This document shows, in pieces, positions 25,894 to 34,580 of a stretch of 61,890 nucleotides of DNA (position 1 is its first letter; each line of letters starts with the position of its first letter). The stretch comes from JBEBGV01 sp040081265 (GTDB lineage: Bacteria; Acidobacteriota; Vicinamibacteria; Vicinamibacterales; UBA2999), in assembly GCA_040081265.1 (NCBI GenBank), contig JBEBGV010000025.1:1-61890 (forward strand). Direction: 5' to 3'. The notes below the pieces were generated by a model that saw nothing but the letters and a program-made list of their open reading frames with translations, made no database searches and was not told the origin of the DNA. Made by a program: the position numbers and the translations under genes.

Positions 25894-27462
25894 CTACCGT
25901 GGTGGGGTGTGCTCGAGCAGGTAGGCCCGGCGGCGCTCCATGAACTCCTTGAGATTCTCACCGGGGCCGGCGATACCGGCTGTGAACGCCTCGGTGGAGT
26001 ACAGCTTCTTCGTGTCGAGCCTGATCTCATCGGCGATCACAGCCTGATACTGACGGGTCATGGGTTCGATGGTCTTCCACTCGAGCCACTTCTGCGCGAT
26101 GTCCCGGACGTAGCCCAGATACCGCGCCCTCAGCACCGGGACCGCCAGCAATTTCGAGCGCAGCGGCTTGCTCGAATCGGTGAGTCCGACCAGCGGGTCG
26201 AGCTCAACCGACGCGTCCGGAAACATGCCTCCGGGGAATCCCCCGAAGCCCTGGGGAGGAGTGAATCCCGGCGGCGGCGTGAATCCCGCCGGCGGCCCGC
26301 CGCGACCGCGCCCACCTGGTCCGCGTTCTTCGGCAAGGCCCTCATTCATGTCGTGGGGGATGACGTGAAAGCGTCCCTGAGGATCCTGGTAGATGCTGTA
26401 GTCGCTTGCCCGGGCCCAGTACCCGTCGCTATTGACCAAGGCGACCTCGAGCGCCAGAAACTTGAGCGTCGCGTCGACGTCGAGCAACGGGGTCAAGGCA
26501 GCCTCGAGCCGGTCGGCCGGGGTCTCATTCAGCACCTGAAAGAGGTGAATCAGATCGCGCCACGACTTCTCCGAGTCCCTGGTCCGGATCTCGTAGGTCG
26601 TCTTGTACACCGCAGGGTCGTTGCCGAGGTACTCCATCCCACCGCGGCCTCCAGGCATGCCGGGCACGCGCCATCTGGCACCGTCGGTCGTCTTGAAATT
26701 GTCGCGGAGGAAGTCCCTGTTGAACTGCTGGGTATTGACGTAGACGCCCCAATTCTCGCCATTGATCACCACCCGTGCATAGTTGGCGGCCGGCGCCGGA
26801 ATATAGCTGCGTGCAATGGCCGCGTACAGAACGGGGCGGACGAAGGTGGCATCGCCATTCGCATTGAGCAGGTTCAGCGTGCGATATGTGCCGACCGACT
26901 GGTTTTCGTTGATGAGATCGAGCGCGAGGTTCAGCGACCGCTTGGAACCGCTCGGGACAAATCCGAATGACGACTGCCCGCGGAAGTGCACGCCGACGTC
27001 ACGATACGTCCTGCCATCGATGACAACCGTCGCCGGAACGTCGACATCGGTGCGATAGAACGCCTCGAGTTCGGCCTCCCAGTCGGCTTCCTCGAACTGA
27101 ATGAAGATCGTACGTAACGCGTTGACGTCGTAAAACGGTACGCTGGCGGGATACGTTCGGACATCGGCTGGCTTGAGGCTACGGCCCGGGGTTGCGGCTG
27201 CGAATCCACGGCCTCCGATTCCGCCAAAGCCACCGAAGCCGCCCCCACGGCGACCAAACCCACCAACCCCTGAGCGCTGGCGGTCGAGCCACTCTCTTGC
27301 TGTCTTACGCTCGGCAGCATTCAGCCACGTGTCACCGTTGCTGTCGAACCTTTCCACCAGCGGCTGATCCTGCGCTCCAGGAAAGCCGCCCGGCCCCTGG
27401 GCGCTGACCACCGACAACAGCCCGGCCACTGCCGCGACGATGGCGAGCAGATATCGCATCAC
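25894..27462 (-). CDS. CotH-family secreted protein kinase with EF-hand-like loop
   Basis: 522 residues. Signal peptide (YLLAIVAAVAGLLSVVSAQ). Residues 40-51 (DSNGDTWLNAAE) fit a 12-residue EF-hand calcium loop. A Gly-rich linker (about 65-88) leads into the CotH kinase domain: VHFRGQSSFGFVPSGSKRSL, YARVVINGENWGVYVNTQQF, LEVALVNSDGYWARASDYSI and FHVIPHDMNEGL. A Gly/Pro/Phe-rich insert (PPGFTPPQGFGGFPGG) interrupts the end of the kinase region. CotH proteins are atypical kinases that phosphorylate secreted or coat proteins. The start overlaps the VTC gene stop by ATGA. Confidence 0.9.
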   Translation of the reverse strand: MMRYLLAIVAAVAGLLSVVSAQGPGGFPGAQDQPLVERFDSNGDTWLNAAERKTAREWLDRQRSGVGGFGRRGGGFGGFGGIGGRGFAAATPGRSLKPADVRTYPASVPFYDVNALRTIFIQFEEADWEAELEAFYRTDVDVPATVVIDGRTYRDVGVHFRGQSSFGFVPSGSKRSLNLALDLINENQSVGTYRTLNLLNANGDATFVRPVLYAAIARSYIPAPAANYARVVINGENWGVYVNTQQFNRDFLRDNFKTTDGARWRVPGMPGGRGGMEYLGNDPAVYKTTYEIRTRDSEKSWRDLIHLFQVLNETPADRLEAALTPLLDVDATLKFLALEVALVNSDGYWARASDYSIYQDPQGRFHVIPHDMNEGLAEERGPGGRGRGGPPAGFTPPPGFTPPQGFGGFPGGMFPDASVELDPLVGLTDSSKPLRSKLLAVPVLRARYLGYVRDIAQKWLEWKTIEPMTRQYQAVIADEIRLDTKKLYSTEAFTAGIAGPGENLKEFMERRRAYLLEHTPPR

Positions 27463-28205
27463 TTTCCTGCCTCGTTCAGCGCAGCCGCCTGCTGCTCATC
27501 CTCGACCGCGCGCTTGTGACCGAGCGCCATCATGCCGAGCCTGTACTTCGACGCCGTCTGTCCGTTCAGACTGAAGGTGCGGACAAGTTCCTGGAAGATG
27601 TCGGGAAGCAGCCCGCGATACTTGAGTTCGAGGATGACGGATCCCGGCAGGATGGGTACGCCCTGCAGCGACGCATCCGGCAGCGAAAACCCCTGCGCCG
27701 GCACCACGTGCAGCCCGTCATCAACCGTCAGCCTCGCCAGGCCGTTCGGCGTCGCGAGTGCCCTTGCGGTCCGGTGGTACGAGAGCAGACACGCCGGTGT
27801 CAACCGCCGTACCTGAAGGCGTTCGTAGAACCACCGCGCCGGCGACGACCTGGCAATCTCGCCACGTTCGATGGCCACCACGGTCTCGAGTTCCACTTGC
27901 GTACGCCGCTTGACGAGAAGATTGGGCCGGCGAAGCTTTCGCTCGAGAAACGCATAGCGTGCGCCGGAATAGCGGCGAATTCTGTACTTGGCCCGTCCGA
28001 ACGAACCCCGTCGCTCGAAGACGTCGAGCTTCTCGTTGTCGAAGTAGAGGCTCTCTGTCAGGTACTCGTCACCGAAGGGTCCCGAGCCGTACGGATCGGC
28101 CTTGAGACGTGCCCGTGCCCACTCGCGCACCTGTGCGCCCAGTGCGACATCGAGCACGAACTTCTTTTCGGTGGCGCTTGCGCGTGATTCCCGTGTGTCA
28201 GCCAT
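27459..28205 (-). CDS. VTC-domain polyphosphate polymerase
   Basis: 248 residues from ATG at 28205 (a GTG directly precedes it). The VTC tunnel domain fills the whole protein: EKKFVLD at the start, YLTESLYFDNEKLDVFERR, AKYRIRRYSGARYAFLERKL and VKRRTQVE, with the alternating basic residues that line the active tunnel, then LLSYHRTARA, RLTVDDGLHVV, VILELKYRGLLP and SKYRLGMMAL. In yeast Vtc4 this domain polymerises ATP gamma-phosphate into polyphosphate. No membrane segments are visible. The usual bacterial partner DUF4956 is not encoded next to it. Leads a two-gene operon with CotH. Confidence 0.9.
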   Translation of the reverse strand: MADTRESRASATEKKFVLDVALGAQVREWARARLKADPYGSGPFGDEYLTESLYFDNEKLDVFERRGSFGRAKYRIRRYSGARYAFLERKLRRPNLLVKRRTQVELETVVAIERGEIARSSPARWFYERLQVRRLTPACLLSYHRTARALATPNGLARLTVDDGLHVVPAQGFSLPDASLQGVPILPGSVILELKYRGLLPDIFQELVRTFSLNGQTASKYRLGMMALGHKRAVEDEQQAAALNEAGK

Positions 28206-28215
28206 CACTGAATAG

Positions 28216-29695
28216 ATGCGTCGATTCTCTTCGGAAAATGCCCGTACGTCACAGATACTACAAACTTTTTACATTTGCTGGAATGACGACACTCACGGTC
28301 GAGACGCCGAACCCGACTACGCCCGCGTGTTCGCGGCCAGCAGGGTCAATCGACTCGACATCGACGTCAGCAGCGCCGACTGGCAGACGTTGATGACCGA
28401 CATGGCGGCAATGGCTGGTGCATTTGGTGCCCAGCGAACTCCCACCCAGCCGCCCGGTCAGGGCGGAGGGGCCGGGCAGGGCAACGTGATTGTCATCGCG
28501 CCGTCGCCTGATGCGATTGCCGCATGCTCGGGGAAGGTGGTGGCCGACGCCTGCACCCTGCCTGACGTCACCGCCAGCCGGTGCGCGCAGGTCGGTCCAG
28601 CCACACTCGCCTGTGTGGGCATCCCGGCCGGCGGCGGTGGCAATGTCGGAGGCGTCGTCGGTGGGGGCAATGCACCTGCAGGCGGACTGGGCGGCAACGG
28701 AAGGCGCGGCGCCAACGGGGCCGACGACGTCGACATCTTTCCTCGCACGCCCGTCTACATCCCGGCCGATGTGCGCTTCGATGGTCAGGTGTTCCATCAT
28801 GTGGGCTTCCGCCTGAAGGGAAATTCCAGCCTCTCGAACGCGTGGCGTTCGGGAGTAGACAAGCTGCCCTTTCGTCTCAATTTCGACGAACTCGAGGACC
28901 GCTTCCCCGAGATTCGCGACCAGACATTCTTCGGTTTTTCGAACCTCTCCTTCACGAGCAACGGCACCGATGTCAGCCTTTTTGCGGCACCGTGTCGGCA
29001 CAGGCGGACGCTGGACGCAATTCTTCCCGCTGTCGTTTCCCAAGAAGACCAACCCGGAAGATGAAGACTGGACAGACGTCGCCGGCGCCATCGACGTTCT
29101 CAACGAATCGAGAACCAACCCTGCGGCGTGGCGCGCGCGGCTCGAGGCGCGCTTCGAGGTCAACGGCTTTCTGAGATGGCTGGCGCTCAACACCATCATC
29201 GGAAACTTCGACGCCTATGGCGGCCTTTCGGCGCACAACTACTACCTCTATGGCAGCCCGCGACACCGGGATCGCCTCTTCTGGATGGCGTGGGACCACG
29301 ACCTCGCCTTCAGCGGTAACACCCTGGGAGGCGCCAACGCAGGCCCCGGAGGCGGAGGCAACACGGCGGCGGCCGGTCTCGATCTCTTCCTGGACAGCAC
29401 GGCTGCGAACTGGCCCCTGATCCGGTTCCTGCTCGACGATCCAGCCTACCGGACCGTCTACCGGACGCATGTGACCAACCTCCTGGGGTCGGTGTTCGAG
29501 CCTGGCAAGGTGGTGAGTCGCCTCCGCGCCGAATCAGCGCTGATCGCTCCTTTTGTGATCGGCGCCGAAGGCGAGCAGGCCGAACACACGTTTGTCACCA
29601 ACCCCGCGCAGTTCACGACCGGACTGACGTCGCTCGAAACCTACGTCCGCAGCCGGCACACGGCGGCGGTCACTGCCCTGGCGGTGGCGCGATGA
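28216..29695 (+). pseudogene. Second CotH-family gene, lacking signal peptide and frameshifted
   Basis: The frame from 28216 carries the CotH N-domain (WNDDTHGRDAEPDYARVFAA, SRVNRLDIDVSSADWQTLM), a Gly-rich insert, GFRLKGNSSLSNAWRSGVDK and FFGFSNLSFTSNGTDVSL. After about base 28980 it becomes unrelated. The family resumes one frame over at FPKKTNPEDEDWTDVAGAID and runs through FLRWLALNTIIGNFDAYGGL and LFWMAWDHDLAFS to the stop at 29695. The segment carrying the conserved VYTxVE core, about 50-70 residues, is missing between 28977 and 29005. The N-terminus starts only 21 residues before the domain and has no signal peptide, so the promoter-proximal end is probably also lost. The stop overlaps the porin start (ATGA). 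Confidence 0.8.
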
Positions 29696-30903
29696 GCCCG
29701 CGCAGGCGGTTCTGTCCGTCCGTGCTCCTTGCCCTGACGCTCGCAGCGCTCGTCGGTGGCGGCACCAGGACCGAGGCACAGGTCACGCAGACCGGTGACG
29801 CCTTCACGCTGGCCGCCGCCGGGTACCTCCAGTTCGATCTGAGAGCCTTTCCGGGCTGGGACGTCACCCCTGGCGAAGGACGCGTCTCGCGCGACACCGT
29901 CGAAGTCCGGCGCGCACGAATTGGCGTCGAGGGCCGGTGGCGCCGTGCCTCGTTCGAGGTCAGCCTCGATGCGCAGGACACCGACGGCAAGTTCGTCAAG
30001 GACGCCTACCTGCAATTGCGCCTGTCGCCACGCCTGCAGATGCGCGCCGGCCAGTTCAAGGTGCCGGGCACCCGCGACTACGACGGCTCGGCCCGCAATC
30101 TCGAACTGCTGGAGCGCACGCCACTGACCACCTCGCTGGGGGTTGGCCGAGACATTGGCGCACGGATCGACGCGCGCCTCGGGCGCGTGCGCTACGACAT
30201 TGGCCTGTTTGCCGGCGACGGAGTGGGTCGGGATGATCGCGCCGGCATCACGCTGGCCGGACGCGTTGTGATTGACCTCCCGAGCAGCCTTGAACTTGGC
30301 GGGTCGGTCAGCCGTGCGAAGACGAAGTCCACCGACACTGATCCGGCTAACGGCTCGTCGTTCCTGTCGACCTCTGGATACCGTTTCGCCGATGGCGTGT
30401 ACGTCCAGGGAATGCGTCTTCGCACCGGCGTGGATCTCGAGTGGGCTCCCGGACGCTGGCGCCTCATCGCCGAAGCGCTCCGACTCCACGACGATCGCCG
30501 CGAACAGGGTCTTGATCGCGAGGACCTGCCGGCTGCGCTCGGCACCGGGTTCAGCCTGACGGTGGTGCGGCGTCTGCGCACGCGTCGGGACGCCTCGGGC
30601 AACAGCGTCGTCAACGCACTCCTCCGGCGTCCGGTCGATCTCGCCGCGCGCTATGACTACCTGTCGGTGGACGATGTGAATGGTGCGACGGTGCTCGACA
30701 GCGTGAGACCGCGTGCAATCGACATCAGAGCACGAGCGACCCATGCGCTGACGCTGGGCTCGACGTGGTCGGCGAATCGATGGCTCAAGGTTCTCGGCAA
30801 CGCGAGCCTAGAGCACTTCACCGACGCGCGATCAGCGCCCGAGGCCAATCGAACAGGTGCCTACCTCACCCTCGGGGCGCGCCTGCAGGTGGAGTGGCCG
30901 TAA
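29692..30903 (+). CDS. Phosphate-selective porin O/P-like protein
   Basis: 403 residues. Signal peptide (VLLALTLAALVGGGTRTEAQ). An OprO/OprP-type barrel: GYLQFDLRAFPGWDVTP, RDTVEVRRARIGVEGRW, DTDGKFVKDAYLQLRLS, LQMRAGQFKVPGTRDY and LELLERTPLTTSLGVGRDIG, ending in a terminal beta-strand (TLGARLQVEWP). In Pseudomonas these porins conduct phosphate or pyrophosphate/polyphosphate across the outer membrane. Start ATG overlaps the CotH stop, so translation may depend on ribosomes leaving the broken CotH frame. Confidence 0.88.
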   Translation: MSPRRRFCPSVLLALTLAALVGGGTRTEAQVTQTGDAFTLAAAGYLQFDLRAFPGWDVTPGEGRVSRDTVEVRRARIGVEGRWRRASFEVSLDAQDTDGKFVKDAYLQLRLSPRLQMRAGQFKVPGTRDYDGSARNLELLERTPLTTSLGVGRDIGARIDARLGRVRYDIGLFAGDGVGRDDRAGITLAGRVVIDLPSSLELGGSVSRAKTKSTDTDPANGSSFLSTSGYRFADGVYVQGMRLRTGVDLEWAPGRWRLIAEALRLHDDRREQGLDREDLPAALGTGFSLTVVRRLRTRRDASGNSVVNALLRRPVDLAARYDYLSVDDVNGATVLDSVRPRAIDIRARATHALTLGSTWSANRWLKVLGNASLEHFTDARSAPEANRTGAYLTLGARLQVEWP

Positions 30904-30938
30904 CCTGCACAACGCAGCGTGCGGTGACGCGTTCCCGT

Positions 30939-30968
30939 AACTTATGCCCGCTCCAGCGGGTATAAGTT
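30939..30968. repeat. Strong 14-bp inverted repeat downstream of the porin gene
   Basis: Arms AACTTATGCCCGCT and AGCGGGTATAAGTT pair over 14 bp (one G-U) around a CC loop. No T-run follows on the plus strand. It lies midway in the 159-base gap before the galactose-oxidase-like gene. It differs from the GTAG family and could be a terminator, a processing site or another repeat class. Confidence 0.75.
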
Positions 30969-31062
30969 CTCCCATTCGCGTACGTCAAAAGTCACCTCAC
31001 ACTGACCAACTGGCCTCGCTGTCCCCTCGCAGGTGGCTATATGTGCGTTATCGTCCGGACAT

Positions 31063-34000
31063 ATGCGGCTGTTGAAAGCCCTCATTCCGACGGTACTGCT
31101 CGTCAGTCTTCTCTTCTTGCGCGGCGTCGAGGTCCAAACCCAGGCACAACTCGGCTCGTGGGGACCGGTACTGGACTGGGGGTACCAGGCCAAGCACATG
31201 GCAGCGCTGCCCAACGGCAAGGTGCTCGTGTTCCGCACCGGGGACACCGCACGCGTGTGGGATCCGGCCACCAACGGCTTCCTGATGGCCCCGTCCTTCT
31301 TCGGAGATCTTCACTGCGCGGCGCAGCTGATGCTCTCCGACGGACGCATCATCGTCGTCGGCGGGCAGATGAACAGCACGCATATCGGGATCAAAGTCAC
31401 CTCGATCTTCGACTACCGCACCAACACCTGGACCAAGGGCACCGACATGAAGTACGCGCGGTGGTATCCCACCGCGGCGATGCTCGGCAACGGCGAGGTG
31501 CTGGTGACCACGGGTGATGACGACCACGGCAACCGGGTCGGCATTCCAGAGGTGTACAACCCGGTGACCGATACATGGCGGCAGTTGACCAGCGCCAACC
31601 GGACCCAGCAGCTCTACGCGTTCATGTACCAGTTGCCGAATGGCAAGGTCTACGAGGCGGCGCCGGACACCGCGACCTTCTACCTCGACGTCAACGGCAC
31701 GGGCTCCTGGGCCAATGGACCGACGAGTCAGTGGTCAACCAGCGCCTACTCCGAGTCGGGCGCGATGTACGGACCCGGCAAGATTCTCCGCACCGGTGGC
31801 GGCGACCCGGCCACGGCACGGACCGCGGTCATCGACATGACAGTGGCCAACCCGCAGTGGCGTGAAACCACTCCGATGCAGTACGCCCGACGGCGCATGA
31901 ACCTGGTGATTCTGGCTGACGGGAGCCTCCTGGCGGTTGGAGGCACGCGGTCGTCAGACAACGAGTCGTCAGCCGTGCTCCAGGCCGAGATCTGGAATCC
32001 TGTCACCGAGCAGTGGAGCACGGTGGCCGCGATGAGCGAGGCCCGGATGTACCACTCCACAGCGCTCCTGCTGCCGGATGGACGGGTTATCTCTGGTGGC
32101 GGTGAAGCCAGCGGTCGGAACCACGCACAAGTCTATTCGCCGCCATACCTCTTCAAAGGCGCACGCCCGGTCATCAGCGCCGCACCCGACGCGGTGTCGT
32201 TCGGAGCCAGCTTCGCGGTCACCACGCCCAGCCCCGGTACGATCACCTCAGTCGCCCTGCTCCGACCAGGCGCTCCTACTCACGCACTGGACTTCAACCA
32301 GCGGTATCTACCGCTGGCATTCACGACGACGGCCAACGGACTGACCGTCACGGCGCCACTCAATGGCAACCACGCCCCGCCCGGCTACTACATGCTGATC
32401 ATCAAGGACAGCAACGGTGTCCCTTCGGTGGCCAGTTGGGTGCGGATCGACGTGAATGCGAATCCAGCACCGGGGACACTCGGCGGGACCGTGACTGACG
32501 CGGCTTCGTCTCTGGGCGTGGCCGGGGCCACGGTGCAGTTGGGCGGCCAGTCCACCACGACTGACCCTGACGGGGCGTACACCTTCTCCAGCGTCACAGC
32601 CGGCCCGCACACGGTCTCGGTCAATGCCGCGGGGTACGCTGCGGCCAGCAAGAACGTGACGGTCCTCGCAGGACAGACCGCCACGCTCAATTTCGCCCTG
32701 GTGCCCCCCGGCACCGTCAGTGGACAGGTGGTTGATGCCCTCGGCGCGCCGATCGCCGCCGCGACCATCACCTACGAAGGCGGCAGCACCTCAACAAGTC
32801 CTACCGGTGAGTTCGTCGTCAACAACATAGCCTCGGGCACCCAATCGATCACGGCATCCGCGACCCAGTTCGTCCCAGGTACGCTGGTGGTCGTCGTCCC
32901 GCCCAATGGCTCGGTGGTGGGCAACTTCACGCTCACCGTCCTGCCCAGCTACATCGGAGGCGAAGTCGTCAACGTTGCCACCAGCCAGCCGATCCAGGGC
33001 GCTACCGTGTCCTATTACGGCGGCTCCGTGACCACCGATGCCCTCGGCCGATACCACCTCCCGGATGTTTCGCCTGGCACGGTGAGCGTGACGGTCGCCG
33101 CGGCCGGCTTCGTGGGAGCCACGCAGATCGTCGAGGTGCCGTATGCCAACTACGCGACCAGCGACTTCGACCTGACACCACTGGTGCTGCCGCCTCCACC
33201 GCCAAGTCCGACGCGGATCAAGGACATCACCTTCGAAGGCGGCCTGACCGACGCCTCGACCGGCTTCGACAAAACCACAACCGGGGTCGCCCTGCTGACC
33301 AGCAGCGCCCTCAGAGGCACCAGGTCGGGCACCGCGACCTCTGGATACTTCGAGGAAAGTTTCACCGGCGTGGACGACTTCTATGTCTCGTTCTACCTGC
33401 GAGTGAACGCGCTCACCTCGGGGTCACCGCGGATCCTGCTCATCCAGAACTCCGGCACGACCGTCGGCAACCTTCTCCTCACCACCACAGGGCTTCGTCT
33501 GCGGACTGCCTCCTCGACGATCGGCGCTGACTCGGGCGCGCTCACTCCGGGTCAGATCTACCGTATCGGCCTGCACCAGAAGAAAGGCACCGGCAAGAAT
33601 GCCGTTCTGGAGGCGTACCTCGCGCAGGGCGACAACGCCTTCACCACTCCGTTCGCGTCGACCAGCACTGGAACCTGGAAGACGCCGGCTGGGAGGCTGC
33701 GACTGGGTGCGACGAGCGGTACGGTGAACCTCACCATCGATGACGTCCGCCTCGACAGCAATGTCATGCCGGGATCTGCCACCTCGCCGGTAACACCCTT
33801 GACTGCTGACTTCACAGCCGACGTGACCTCGGGAACCGCTCCTCTCACGGTCAACTTCAACAGCGGCACTTCGACGGGTGCGGTCACTGGCTGGAGCTGG
33901 GATCTCCAGAACGACGGTACGCCGGATTCCGCCCTGGCCAACCCGACGGTCGTCTACAACGCCGCCGGGACCTACAGCGTCCAGCTGACCGTCTCTGACA

Positions 34001-34560
34001 GCACCACGACCGCCAGCAGGACGCGGACCGCGTACATCAACGTCAGCGCCCCGACACCGACGGATCCGCCGCCTGTGACCGGCACGTTGACGGCCGCACT
34101 GGTCGCCGACGCGCAGGTCAGCAAGACCAGCCCGACCAAGAACGACGGAGCCCTGACGACGTTGCGAACGCGTGAAGGAGACGCCTCGAACCTGGCGACC
34201 TACCATAGCTACCTCAAGTTCGATGTGACTGGGCTCAGTGCCAGCGTCGTGTCGGCTAAATTACGCCTGTATGCGACCGACGCGAACACAGCCGGGATCC
34301 TCGTTCATTCCGCGGACAGCGGCTGGGTAGAGACCACCATCAACTGGAACAGCAGGCCACTCCTCGGCTCACAGGTGGGGAGCGCGGGCGCGATTGCTGC
34401 GAATACCTGGGTGGAGATCTCGCTGCCGCCGAGCCTCTTCACGACCAACCAGTCCTACACGCTGGTGGTGGTGGGCCGGAACACCCAGAGTGAGTACTTC
34501 AGCAGCCGGGAAGGCCTCGCCAGTCAGCGACCACAGCTCGTGCTGAGCGTCGGGCCCTAG
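31063..34560 (+). CDS. Multidomain secreted copper-radical (galactose/glyoxal) oxidase-like protein
   Basis: 1165 residues from ATG at 31063. Signal peptide (KALIPTVLLVSLLFLRG). Residues about 30-365 form a kelch propeller and 368-465 the galactose-oxidase early-set domain. All copper-site residues of galactose oxidase have counterparts: Cys85 (FGDLHCAAQ) and Tyr135 (RWYPTAA) for the thioether cofactor, Tyr330-His331 (RMYHSTALLLPDG) and His437 (NHAPPGYYML). Then three carboxypeptidase-regulatory-like domains (473-545, 549-626, 629-704), a LamG-like domain (717-904), a PKD domain (912-996) and a DNRLRE domain (1006-1165). Likely an extracellular oxidase attached to or acting on polysaccharide; substrate unknown. 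Confidence 0.9.
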   Translation: MRLLKALIPTVLLVSLLFLRGVEVQTQAQLGSWGPVLDWGYQAKHMAALPNGKVLVFRTGDTARVWDPATNGFLMAPSFFGDLHCAAQLMLSDGRIIVVGGQMNSTHIGIKVTSIFDYRTNTWTKGTDMKYARWYPTAAMLGNGEVLVTTGDDDHGNRVGIPEVYNPVTDTWRQLTSANRTQQLYAFMYQLPNGKVYEAAPDTATFYLDVNGTGSWANGPTSQWSTSAYSESGAMYGPGKILRTGGGDPATARTAVIDMTVANPQWRETTPMQYARRRMNLVILADGSLLAVGGTRSSDNESSAVLQAEIWNPVTEQWSTVAAMSEARMYHSTALLLPDGRVISGGGEASGRNHAQVYSPPYLFKGARPVISAAPDAVSFGASFAVTTPSPGTITSVALLRPGAPTHALDFNQRYLPLAFTTTANGLTVTAPLNGNHAPPGYYMLIIKDSNGVPSVASWVRIDVNANPAPGTLGGTVTDAASSLGVAGATVQLGGQSTTTDPDGAYTFSSVTAGPHTVSVNAAGYAAASKNVTVLAGQTATLNFALVPPGTVSGQVVDALGAPIAAATITYEGGSTSTSPTGEFVVNNIASGTQSITASATQFVPGTLVVVVPPNGSVVGNFTLTVLPSYIGGEVVNVATSQPIQGATVSYYGGSVTTDALGRYHLPDVSPGTVSVTVAAAGFVGATQIVEVPYANYATSDFDLTPLVLPPPPPSPTRIKDITFEGGLTDASTGFDKTTTGVALLTSSALRGTRSGTATSGYFEESFTGVDDFYVSFYLRVNALTSGSPRILLIQNSGTTVGNLLLTTTGLRLRTASSTIGADSGALTPGQIYRIGLHQKKGTGKNAVLEAYLAQGDNAFTTPFASTSTGTWKTPAGRLRLGATSGTVNLTIDDVRLDSNVMPGSATSPVTPLTADFTADVTSGTAPLTVNFNSGTSTGAVTGWSWDLQNDGTPDSALANPTVVYNAAGTYSVQLTVSDSTTTASRTRTAYINVSAPTPTDPPPVTGTLTAALVADAQVSKTSPTKNDGALTTLRTREGDASNLATYHSYLKFDVTGLSASVVSAKLRLYATDANTAGILVHSADSGWVETTINWNSRPLLGSQVGSAGAIAANTWVEISLPPSLFTTNQSYTLVVVGRNTQSEYFSSREGLASQRPQLVLSVGP

Positions 34561-34580
34561 CCAGGCACGCGGCACGCCTG

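Noticed and set aside
28258..29199. 313-codon minus-strand frame opposite the broken CotH gene
   Set aside because: Considered as the real gene because the sense frame is broken, but the sense frames match CotH on both sides of the join and the antisense frame matches nothing.
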